This document shows positions 35,805 through 46,510 of a stretch of 64,000 nucleotides of DNA, piece after piece (the stretch's first letter is position 1; the number at the start of each line of letters is the position of its first letter). A program made the position numbers and the translations under genes. The notes under the pieces were generated by a model, which was given only the letters and a program-made list of their open reading frames with translations, did no database searches and was not told the DNA's origin. The stretch is from contig OY288256.1 in NCBI GenBank assembly GCA_958450325.1, positions 46,332,953-46,396,952 on the forward strand, written 5' to 3'. The DNA comes from Agrostemma githago (lineage: Eukaryota; Streptophyta; Magnoliopsida; Caryophyllales; Caryophyllaceae).

Positions 35805-38390
35805 TTAATCGGGGTTGCTTGAAAAGCAACCCGGAGTACCACGTTCCTTGTTCTTGATAATAATGCCACCTACCATATGTTCTCTTCTTGGCCTTGGCAA
35901 ACCCATGAGGCGAGCCACCTCCGGTAGCATACCCCACTCATTTAAAACTTCTTCTTCGGGGGCTTGTCCAAGTATAAGAAAAACACCATCATCATCACTA
36001 TCATTATAGTGGACATCTTCTTCGGATGGTTCCTCGGTGGCGTAATCAAATGTCGGTGTATCGGAAGTTCGGTAATTATCTTGGGCTAGAAATTCGTCAT
36101 CGGTTTGTGTTTCCACCATATGGTCCCATAATTCCTTTGCGAAAGGGGTATTCGGCAAGAAATCGGATAATACAAATTGAACGGTGCTATTACCAACATT
36201 AAAAGATAATTTCCCTTTTTTCACATCGATAATCACCCCGCTACCTTAACCATAAGATTTCGTGCTAACCCAATCGGCGCTTTCGTAGTACCGTCGGCCA
36301 TCTGAACATTAAGCGGAAAGTGTGCCATCCTTTGAATATTGATTGTCTGAGCAATGGTTAATGGCATAAGGCTAATATCCGCTCCGAGATCACATAATGC
36401 TCGATGTATCTCAACATTGTCGACCGAACAAGGTATGCAGAAACTCCCGGGGTCACCAAGCTTAGTAGGTATGGTAACTTTTGGGGTGACCCTAGGTAGT
36501 AGTGGAGTTTCCTTCCTTATGGTAGAATTCACAATTATATCCCTTATGTACTTGTTCGGAGTTGGCATGGAGGGACTAGTTTCCAAATTCTCTATCAAGT
36601 CGGTGAAGGTTATATGCTCCATAGCTTGGTCATCGAACGAGATTGGTGGCTTGTCATTCAATGGGGGCACTACGATCCTAGAGACTAGATTTGTGTCCTC
36701 TATTGGGATTTGTTCAATAACAAATGCAAGGTCTCCTACAAGATACTTTGATGGATCTCTTCTTGGTTTTTTGGTTACATCCTTGACCACTTTCTCATCG
36801 AATTCATTGATTGAGGGATGAGATACAAGAGTTTGTGGATCAAAAGATTTCACCGGTTTCTTTTTTCTTACTACCTTAATGGCATTTACTGAAGCTTGAT
36901 TGAAAGAATCGGTCGACTCTTGAGGAGGTCGAGCTTGCGAGGCGGAACGTGCCTCTAAAGCTTCAAGTCTAGCTCGGTTTGACACATTTTCTTTCAATAA
37001 GAACTTGATCGTTTGTTGAATGTCATAAAAGGTTGAGAGTTATCTTGAAAGTTCCTTGGGGAATCTTGGTTAGGAGGTGGATAAGCTCCAAAAGGAGGAC
37101 CTTGATTAAATGGAGGATGGGTTCCAAAAGGAGGACCTTGATTAAATAGAGGATGAGTTCCAAAAGGAGGACCATAGTTTGGTCTAGGCGGTCCTTGAGG
37201 ATAGAAATAGCCTTGATTGAATTGATTTGTGTGAGGAGGTCTTGGTTGATAATGAGGTCCATATGAATTAGGATAAACCCTTTGATTGGGGGCCCTTGGA
37301 AAAGGATATGATCCTTGAGTTGGCATGGAATAGAATCCGGTCCCCAAATTAGGATTGTTCGTTTGAGGCTTTTCATATGTTCCTTGAGTGTTGGCATGGA
37401 ATAGAATCCGGTCCCCAAATTAGGATTGTTCGTTTGAGGCTTTTCATATGTTCCTTGAGTGTTGGCTTGATAAGCGTACTCCTTCTTAACACAAAAGTTG
37501 GAATCGTGATCATACTTTCCACAATGATCACATGGAATTTCAACTCTATATGGCTTTGGAGGCGAGATAGATGTTCGTCTAGGTGGTGTGATTCTTCTTG
37601 GTGGGGTGACTCTTCTTGGTGGGGGCCTCATTTCGGGTTGGAAGGTGTCTCTAGCAACCATTGCTTCAAATCTCTCAAGTAGTTGAGCAATTTGTACTTC
37701 AAGAGTGGCCTCCATGTCACTTGACGATTTTGAGTCTCCACTTGGTTCACCCTCATACATTTCTTTAGCACACATGTCACTTTTGGCTATCTTGTCAAGA
37801 AGCTCATGGGATTCATTCTCGCTGAGTAGGAAAAAGTCGCCCCTTGCGGTTGAGTTAAGAATGTCCCTTGCCTCGGCGGATAAGGAATAGAAAAATGTTT
37901 GGAGCAAAAGCCAATGAGGGATACCATGATGTGGGCACTTCCTTTGTAGAGTTTGGAATCGATCCCAAGCTTCACTTATGCTTTCATTTTCACCTTGTCG
38001 GAAGGTTTGAATCTCCATTCGATAATGATTGGTCTTGGAAGAAGGATAGTATTTTTCTAGAAATGCATTGGCTAATTGATTCCAAGTTTGGAAGGTATCA
38101 TCGTGGTGGCTTTGTAGCCATCTCCTAGCATCATCACGAAGGGTTTTGGGGTACAAAAGTCTATGGAATTGACATGAAGTAAGTCCATTTAATTTCATTC
38201 CAACTAGCTTCTCTTTAAATGTCGATATGTGTTCTAGAGCATCTTCTTGTGGAAGCCCATGATAAGTGTCTTGTTGGACTATGGCAATTGAAGAAGTCTT
38301 GAGCTCAAAATTATCGGGTATGGTTCCATAAGCGACGGGAGAAGAAGTTTGTTCATTGGTGGGTTGGGAGTGAGATCTCAATGTAGGCAT
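35805..38390 (-). pseudogene. Athila-like gag-protease, broken
   Basis: It starts at ATG 38390, matching the intact copy at 60481. The gag core (RRWLQSHHDDTFQTW through WDRFQTLQRKCPHHGIPHW) is preserved, as is the zinc knuckle CDHCGKYDHDSNFC. The frame is broken by a 71-bp tandem duplication (37321-37391 and 37392-37462), a one-base loss in a T run near 37025, and a 94-bp deletion near 36235 that removes the second half of the protease, including the ILLGR-type motif. The protease active site CDLGADISLMP is still readable. It ends GCFSSNPD at 35805. It has extra GPPFGTHP-type Pro repeats relative to the other copy. Confidence 0.85.
37321..37462. repeat. 71-bp tandem duplication in gag
   Basis: Two adjacent identical 71-bp copies start tggcatggaatagaatccgg at 37321 and 37392. 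The intact element at 58362 has one copy. Because 71 is not a multiple of three, the duplication shifts the gag frame. Confidence 0.9.
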
Positions 38391-38704
38391 ATTTGATTGT
38401 AGAGATGATTTTTGAAGGGAGAAGAGGGAAAGAGAATTTTGTAGAAGTTTTGAGAATGATGGATGGGTGAAAAGTTGATGTAAGATATGGATGAGGGTTC
38501 ACTTTGGTTGATTTGAAGTCCGAAATAATAATACCGCCTCGCTTGCACCGGTATGGAATAAGCAATGCCGGATATGATTGTTCCTGAACACAACTCAATT
38601 CAAAGATGAGACTCCTAGCACCGAGCGGTACTAGGGTAGAAGGAAAGGAAACAATTATCCAAACACAATAAAACAAAGACTTAATCAATTAACTAATCAC
38701 CATC

Positions 38705-38722
38705 TCCCCGGCAACGGTGCCA
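38705..38722 (-). promoter_or_regulatory. Primer-binding site, tRNA-Asp type
   Basis: On the minus strand TGGCACCGTTGCCGGGGA lies three bases inside the 5' LTR. It matches the 3' end of plant tRNA-Asp except for one base (GCACC for GCGCC). The copy at 60192 has the exact match. Confidence 0.85.
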
Positions 38723-38725
38723 TTT

Positions 38726-40352
38726 TGATGCGCGCTGTCGTCGACACGCATGCAAACAATATTTTTAACACCGACTAACCTAACTAGTGTAGTAGTGGTA
38801 GGTCAGGATCGATCCACAGGGAGATGGGTTAAGCGATATTGGTCAAGTATAGAGTTTAATCGTGAATGGGATTGAGATGGGGGTTTTGGGTCGAGAGAGG
38901 TCGAACTAATGCTAATGAGCTACACTACTAAGGCTAGGGTCAATAATAGGAAAGGTGTTGAGGAGAGTCGGGATTTGGAAATGGGGTCTAAGAGTCTCGG
39001 GATCGAGTTTTAGCTACAACGTTAAAAAGGGAGAATGCCACCTTTCGGTTTCTTCACCCAACCTCCCTAAACCCGCTTTCGCGACGAAAGGGTAAGTCTC
39101 AAATTAAGGTAATTTCTACCCCGAGTTTCCCCATATTGGTAGAAATGAGTCAAGGTCGGCCTAGTCGCGATTCTAAGTCAACATAGACACAAAAACCTTA
39201 AAATTGATAACTAACAAGTAAACAACCCACCAACATCCCTTGAATCAAATAATCCAAATCCTCCTCCTTAATTCACCAACAAGAAAATCTACTCACTAAT
39301 CATGATGATTAACAACAAAACATTAACTAAGGAGAATTTAACTAAAGCATGCATAACAACTATACTAGCAATTGATACTAAGGAGAGAAAAATATAAGTT
39401 AACTAATGGAGAAGAGGGAGAGGAAAGAATTTACCAACTATGGAGAAAACTAAGGTAGAAGATGAAGATTAATATAAAAGATTGAATATTGGAAGAAATA
39501 TACAAGAATTTGTCACTAATCCATGCATAAATCTTCAACAAAGATGGATGCTTGATAACTAATTATAGAAAGTAGATCTACTAATTGTTTGTAGAGAATT
39601 TTTCTAGGAAGCTTACTACAATCTACTACTTCTACTAAGAATCCTCTAAACTACCCTACTCCTAAAGGCTCACTCAAGGCACAAGAGTTGCACTAAACCC
39701 TAGGATGGGTATATATACTATTCTTAATGGGTTGCAAAAACTTCAAGGCCCATAATCCAATTCCTCTTCATTTAGCTAGACCTTCACCCTTTGCATCTTC
39801 ATGGGGTGAAATTTCGCCCCGCGGCTTGACATAATAATCCCATCGGGTGAAATTTCACCCGGTGAGATTTTCTTCGTTTTTCGCAATTTCGGCCCGGTTT
39901 CTCCATCGGGCGAAATTTCAACCGGTGGGCGAAATTTCGCCCGGTCATTTCGCCCGGTCATGAGTGCCGCAAAAATCATCGGGGGTGGAAAAATGTCGTC
40001 GGGCGAAACTTCTCCCGGTGGTGACTCACCGGGAGAAACTTCACCCGGTGGTCCACTGCCTCTTTTCCGGTCTCTTTCTTTGTCGATCAATTGGATTACT
40101 TGAACTTTCAGTTGTGTGCTTTGCTTTTCGGACCGTGTCTCTCTCTTTCATGCTCATAGAAGCTTGGTTACGTTTTTGGTCGAAAATCCTATCAAAATAG
40201 ACAGAAAACTACCAAAAACACGTAAAATTCAAAAGAGAGACACTAATGCGAGAATTACGCAAAATACGGCGATAATCGCACTCAAGTCTCGCAAAACAGA
40301 GGAAAAACGGGTCTAAATGGGAGGAAAAACGGTCCAAATTTGGCACACAACA
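38726..40352 (-). repeat. 5' LTR of Athila-like copy 1
   Basis: A 1627-bp partner of 29974-31718. The plus strand reads TGATGCGCGCTGTCG to ggcacacaaca, so on the element's strand it starts TGTTGTGTG and ends CATCA. The palindrome array is at about 39808-40050 and the TATA box at 39710-39717. It lacks about 107 bp that its partner has near 30782-30895. Confidence 0.9.
39808..40050. repeat. Palindrome array in the 5' LTR
   Basis: It is collinear with the array at 31174-31415, with substitutions inside several dyads (for example cgggagaaacttcaccc). On the element's strand it ends about 90 bp upstream of the TATATATA box. Confidence 0.85.
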
Positions 40353-40357
40353 CCCCC

Positions 40358-40877
40358 ACAATCTCGAACTACTGGTGAAATACCAAGCACATTTGAATTT
40401 TAAGTGGTGTAATAAGCACAGGTCTATCAAATACCTCTTCAAGTACATGTCTAAGGGACCAGACATGACACTAGCAACCCTACAAGAAGCCGCGAGTGGA
40501 AACAAGGCTGAAGTCCCTTTTGAGAAGCCATTTGATGAAATTGAAGAGTACTTACGTTGAAGATATTTGTCGGCCGTGGAATCTTGTTGGAATTTACACG
40601 CTTATGAGATACAGTATAAACACCCTCCTGTCCAGAGGCTACCATTCCACTTAGAAGACTTTCGAATGTTTTCTTCGGTGATGATGAGTACCCAGAAGAT
40701 GTGCTTGGCAAGGTTGGAGACGCAAAAACAACATTGACAGAGTGGATGACTACAAATAAAAACCACTTAGATGCACGTCTCTTAACTTATGCTGATTTCC
40801 CCACTCAATGGATCTGGCTCAACCAAGAAAAGAGATGGAAAAAACGACAAAGAAGGGGGTTGAAAATAGGCGGGATA
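40358..40877 (+). pseudogene. Helitron Rep gene, tyrosine-motif fragment
   Basis: Continuing the frame from 29973, it reads HNLELL, then NFKWCNK and IKYLFKYMSKGPD. The YLFKY stretch is the two-tyrosine catalytic motif of Helitron Rep. A TGA lies at 40558-40560 and frames shift after about 40640. Later pieces (LTYADFPTQWIW) match the region just before the helicase domain. The gene is cut at about 40877 by a retrotransposon fragment, so no helicase is present. Confidence 0.8.
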
Positions 40878-43800
40878 ACACGTGCACTTCGTGGTTAAGC
40901 ATATAGTGTCGGAGCTTTTTAGTGGCCCAAACTAGAGCTAGGCACGTCTTTTCGAGCATTGTATATTTACACTCGTACTCAAAGAACTTTTTAATGATGT
41001 AGTAAATGGTCCGTTCTTCTGAATCGACTGTCTGGGCCAGCATAGTCCCGATGGCTGTCTCGGTCGTTGTTAGGTATAACGACAAAGGCAGACCGTGTTG
41101 AGGTGGCATTAATACCGGTTGTGCAGACAAAATCTCCTTGATTTTATCGAAAGCCATTTGACATTTATCATCCCACAGTACCCGTTCTCCTATCTTCAGT
41201 TTCTTGAAAATGGGCTCACATACCATGATTAGCTTAGAAATGAACCGGCTGATATATTGGACTTTCCCGAGAAACCCCCTAATCTCCTTTTCGGTTTTAG
41301 GCGGCTGCATCTCGTTAATGGCCTTGATTTTGGCTGGGTCAACCTCGATGCCGCGTTGGCTAACTATATGGCCCAGTAATTTGCGTTTTTGAGGGTTTAG
41401 CCCGATGTTACCCCGAAACTGCATTTTTGAGGGTGTAGCCTCATGTTGTACTTGCGTAATCGGGTGAAAATTTTTCTTCGGGCTAAGATGTGCCCGCTTC
41501 GATCCTTGGACTTGACGATCATGTCATCCACGTAGACCTCCACTTCCTTGTGCATTATATCATGTAATAAGGTAGTGGCGATCCGTTGATAAGTGGCACC
41601 AGCGTTGATAAGCCCAAATGGCATAACGGTGTAACAGTAAGTACCCCACGACGTAGTAAAGGTGGTCTTACTCATGTCCTCTTTCGCCATTTTGATTTGA
41701 TTGTATCCAGCATACCCGTCCATGAATGATAGAAGGGCATGATCGGCCGTGTTGTCCACCAGTATATCGATGTGTGGCAACGGGAAATCGTCTTTTGGGC
41801 TGGCCTTATTAAGGTCCCGAAAATCTACACAAACCCGTACCTTGTCGTCTTTCTTGGGTACTGGCACGATGTTTGCAACCCAGTCTGGATATTCAGACAC
41901 TTGAATAAAGCCCGCTTTGAATTGCTTGTCGACTTCTTCTTTGACTTTGAGAGACCATTCGGGCCTCATTCTTCGGACTTTTTGCTTTACCGGTTCATAC
42001 CCGTCTTTGATGGGTATACGGTGTTCGGCTATCTCCCGGTCTATTCCCGACATGTCCTTGTAGGACCATGCGAAGACGTCTTTGAATTCATGGAGGAGAT
42101 CCGTGAATTGTTGTTTCTCCTCGGGATCTAAGGATAAACCTAACTTAAGCATCTGAGGCTCTAAAGGGGTTCCTACATTGATGGAATCGGTTTCCTCAAT
42201 TACCGGATCTCGGGATTCCCTTTGTTCGAGTTGCTCGACTAGATACGGAGGTAGTGGTACCTGTTCGTCGGGTTTCTCAATGTCATTGCAAATAAGATTT
42301 TTGAAAATATTTTGAAAATAAGACAAGTCATAAGTAGAACGGTTATCGTTATTATTGATAGTGAATTTTGAAAATAGCTCAAAGAGAGCAGCCATCTGAT
42401 CGTTGGTCAGAGGCGGGATGGGGAGTGCTCTCGGGACAGACTCCGAGACTCCCATAGGTGTGACTAAAGGAAGGGGGGTTACAGACTCGATTCTAGTACT
42501 GGACCCTCTAGACTTGGACTCAGACTCCGACTCAGACTCGGATTCGGACTCAGTGTCCTGCATGTCCCCTTCACCAGTAGTGAGCTTGTAGACTCGATCC
42601 TCGTGTCGGTCCATTTGATCGTCTTCCTCCAAGCCCTTTTTCCAGTGTTAGTGCCAACTTTAGAGATCAGCTTGGTCGGATCGAACTTGCTGCTGTGGAG
42701 GATCAGGTTCACTAATTCTTCCTTAGGAGTCGGGATGATCTTATCTTCCCCGAACAGGAGCCCCAGCGCGGGCTCAGTGTTATCTGCACCTTCCTTTAAT
42801 TCGGCCTGGATGAGGGCAAAGATGTCATCCGGGATGAAATTACATTCCCGAGCCAATTTGGTCTTGGGATACGAGATGGTGGGCTGAAAGAGGCCCACTT
42901 GAATAGCTCCGAACACAGGTGTGACAAACTTGATTGCGTTTGTTCGGTCCATATCTCCCTGGGTCATGGTGTAACCCAAACCGAACCGAGATTCACCGTC
43001 ATTCAGGACCTCGATGATCTTGCCAGCCGGGAGATTGGGCCTCGAAGTAGCCCCCGGTAGGTAGCCCAAGTTTTGCAGCATCGTGTCGATGCTATTAGTG
43101 AAGTAGGGCTGAAAAAGATATTCTTCCTCGATCATTCCCACGAAATTGAAACCTCGCGGGTCGGTTGGGCCTGCCGTGTTGCAGCTTGACACGGCTATGG
43201 GGGTAGCTTCGAGAGTGATGACCCCATCTTGTAAAGGTAACTTGACCTTCCTGTGGAGGGTGGAGGACACGGATTTGACCGCGTGGATCCAGGGCCTTCC
43301 AAGTAGCAGATTGCAAGATGAGGTGACATCAATCACCTGAAATTCTAGCTCTTTCTCGATCGGGCCTGTTATGATGGTTAGTTTAACGGCCCCAGCAACT
43401 GATTTTGGGCTTCCATCGAAAGCCTGGATAGTTTGTACAGTGGGAAGGTAATCAGCCTCGGTAATGCCGAGGGTCTTAGCAGTCCTCAAGGGAAGGACAT
43501 TTACAGCGAACCCGCCATCAATTAGGGTCATGGGGAGATATTTGTCCCGGCAGATCACCGTGATATATAGGGCCAAGTTATTGGCGACCCCAAACGGTTG
43601 AAGGTCGGACTCGGAGAAGGTGATAAGTGGGCCTTCTCCCTTGAACTTGCCTTTAAGGTGAGGCAAAATAGTGGCTACCATTTCGGTGGGGGTAACCAAT
43701 GAGTCAACCTTGATTTCATCGAGAGCCTTAGTAAGTGCTGCTCGATGCTCTTGAGAACTAACCAAAAGCTGCCATATGGTAAGATCGGTTTGGACCCTCT

Positions 43801-44563
43801 TTAGTTGTTTGACTAGGGCCGTGTCAGTGTTTGGTTCTTCGAGTGTAGGTTCCGTCCTGGCAGGTTCCGTGACGGTTCCTGGAGCAGAAAGTCCGGCTGT
43901 GATGACGTGTGTGCCAGGGCCCTGGTTCTAGCCTTCCGGATTTCTTCGACGGTAATGGGGACAGTCTCCCCTTTAGCCAGGTAAACGTCATCTTCATCGT
44001 CATTCCATATCCCGTTGATTTGGGGAATGAAAGGGGAAATGAGACAAGAGCAGTCGACTATTTCTCCAGTAAAAATGGCGTGAGTACCCAGGGGATTATT
44101 TTTGTTACTCGGCTTATCACTGGGTAGCGGTATCTTCCCACTCTCGATTAGATCCTGAATGAGATGCTTCAATTTCTAGCATTTCTCAGTGTCGTGCCCG
44201 TTGCCCCGGTGATAGTGGCAATAGGCCTGGACGTTGTAGCTTTTGGACCGTTTTTCGACGAGAACTTCCGGAACCGGGCCTATCGGCTGGATCAGGCCCT
44301 TAGAAGATAGCCTTTGTAAGGCGTGAGCATAAGTAGTCCCTATGTCAGTGAATACTCGGGTTGGAGTATTCTTTTTGGTCGAGGTGTCTAGTAGATTGAC
44401 CTCGTCAAAGATGCTACGGGCCGCAGTTGTAGTTGCGGGCTTGCCGGAGGACGAACTGGCTCCTTGATATCCCTTAGCAGAGGCCTTAGTAAGGCTCTCT
44501 AACCTCAAATCGTCTTCGATTCTCGTACCCATCTTGTTTAAGGTGGCGAAATTGGGTATGAAA
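40878..44563 (-). pseudogene. Tat-lineage gag-pol fragment, minus strand (copy II)
   Basis: On the minus strand it starts within gag (IPNF, then MGTRIEDDL, at about 44560) and runs through the zinc-knuckle region, protease and reverse transcriptase (YVDD at 41534-41523), ending inside the first RNase H at HVLS (about 40878). It is collinear with 2200-5945 of copy I. Breaks include TAG at 44173-44175 where copy I has Trp, frameshifts near 43800 and 42600, and a local duplication of about 18 bp near 41400. At 43323 it keeps the Gln that is a stop at 3438 in copy I. Both ends are abrupt, with no LTR. Confidence 0.85.
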
Positions 44564-45659
44564 TCGTCTTCATTTTTTTTTACTCTCTACCTTCTCTCTA
44601 CCCAAAACCCGCGACTCCTCTTTTCCATTTTCCTTTCATTTTCCCTTCTTATTCCTAATTTACGTTATGTTTTCTTATTTTAATTAGTTCTTATTCATTA
44701 TAATTAGTTCTTCATTTTGATTTTTATCAGTTTTTATTGGTAGTTTGATAGTTAATATTGTTTAGGTCTGAATTGAGTTGAATTGTTTGTTTGCCCATTA
44801 GTTTAACCCAATTTTGATTAGGTAGATTAGTTTTGCCCATTATCCCAATTTTGATTAGAGTTTGATGACTTTGGTTAAATTGGGGATTAAATTTATTAAT
44901 TAGCGTTTGAGTAATTTGTGATTAAATTAGGAAAATTAAGTTAGGGAAATTAAGTTTAAGTAATTTGTAATTTGTGCTAAATTGTGATTAGTTTAGGTCT
45001 CAATTGAGCTGCATTGTTTGTTTGCCCATTTGTTTAGCCCAATTTTGATTAGGTAGATTAGTTTTGCCCATTAGCCTAATTTTGTTTAGGGTTTGATGAA
45101 TTTGGTTAAATTGAGATTAAATTGATGAATTAGGGTTTGAGTAATTTGTGATTAAATTGTGATTACATTTGGGTTTAATAAGTTCTAAATTAAGTTTAGG
45201 GAAATTGAACTTTAATTTATTTTGTATATTCTACTTAGTTTGATGTTGTAAAAAGTTCTAATTTATATATATTGAGTTTGATGTTTATAATTTTTGATTT
45301 ATTTCAATTTATTTAAGTTATTATTGATAGTTTGATAGTTAATTTTGATTAGGTAGATTGTTGGTGTAAGCTTAGGGTAAGCTATGTTAATGTTGTGATG
45401 AATTTGTGAGAATTTGATTAAATTGGGTTTAGTTTGAGTAATTTGTTAGTATAAATACGTTAAGGTCAATTCTAAATTAATAAGACATTTGGGTTTACTT
45501 TGATGTATTTGTGATTAAATTGAGGAAATTCAGTTATGGAAATTAAGATAGGGAAATTAAGTTTAAGTTAAATGGTGATTAAATTTGTGTTTAGTCAGTC
45601 CTAATTAAGTTAGAGAAATTAAACTTTAATTTGTTATATACATTTTTTTTACATAGAAA
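44564..45659. other. AT-rich region upstream of the TNP2 gene
   Basis: It contains two imperfect direct copies of a block with tttgcccatt, ccaattttgattaggtagatta and ttggttaaattg (about 44790-44885 and 45025-45120), plus related single pieces. There is no coding frame. It is probably the 5' part of the CACTA element. Confidence 0.6.
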
Positions 45660-46510
45660 ATGAAGAGAATTGAACGGAAATAGATGTATGAGGGAAGACT
45701 TGATAAGAAGAGACGTCCCACCGTCAAATTTTTGAGGGGTGTTGAATCATTTGTGGAGGTTGCTAAAAAATCACCTGACTATCCATCAAGGGGTAAAGTT
45801 AGGTGTCCATGTACTAAATGCAAGAACCTAAATTTTTTTGAGGTCATTGTGGTTAAGGAACATGTCATCTGTAATGATTTTTCACCTAACTATTATCGTT
45901 AGATTTCTCATGGTGAGCCCTCTCAGTCCGAGGAACCCGAGATCCGACAAAATGAGGGGGGGGGGGGGGGATTGAGAGGTATTATAGTTGACGTTGTGGA
46001 GTGTAACTTGTTTAACAACGGTAACACATATAGGAATGACGACTCACCTAACCCACAAGACTCGCCCAACCCACAAGACTCACCTAACCCACAAGAGCCT
46101 AACGCACGAGCGAAAACATTTTTTGACATGTTGAACGCTTCAGAGAAACCGTTATATGGAGGGTGCGATATTATGTGACTTTGTTAGAAGTCGCATCTAT
46201 GGTAGTTAACCTTAAATGTGAGTTCAACCTACCCTTTTCTTGTGTCGATGGTGTTGCTGCCTTGCTTGAGAGAATCATCCCAAAAGCCAATATCATGACC
46301 TGAACATTCCACACTACCAAAAAAGTTGTGAAAGGTCTTCAACTCCCGCATCAAAAGATTGATGCTTGTCCAGATGGATGCATGTTATTTTGGAAGGACG
46401 ATGCGATGCTTGATGAATGTAGGAGATGTGGTAAGAGTAGGTATAAGACAGTTGAGGGGGATATTGTTTTGAGGGGTAGAAAAGGAATAAGTGGTGATAG
46501 GGTGTGGACA
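45660..46510 (+). pseudogene. CACTA TNP2 transposase, 5' part
   Basis: From ATG 45660, after a stop at 45681, the frame MYEGRLDKK, FVEVAKKS and KVRCPCTKCKN is the transposase-associated domain of plant CACTA TNP2 proteins. Stops at 45681 and 45902 fall where the family has tryptophan (W-MYEGR, YYR-W-ISHGE). A G run at about 45956-45970 and a DSPNPQ triplication follow. Further on come HQKIDACPDGCMLFWKD and CRRCGKSRYK, the usual linker to the catalytic domain. The gene is interrupted at 46511 by a solo LTR. Confidence 0.8.

Larger units (their letters stand above)
29974..40352 (-). mobile_element. Athila-like non-autonomous LTR retrotransposon, copy 1
   Basis: A complete 10,379-bp element on the minus strand, flanked by CCCCC on both sides (29969-29973, 40353-40357). 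Removing it with one repeat restores the Helitron frame. Order on the minus strand: 5' LTR (40352-38726), tRNA-Asp primer site, gag-protease, palindrome array, second ORF, noncoding DNA, purine tract, 3' LTR (31718-29974). There is no reverse transcriptase, RNase H or integrase. Gag type, primer and second ORF point to the Athila lineage; the structure is that of a TR-GAG element, which must borrow enzymes from another element. Confidence 0.9.
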
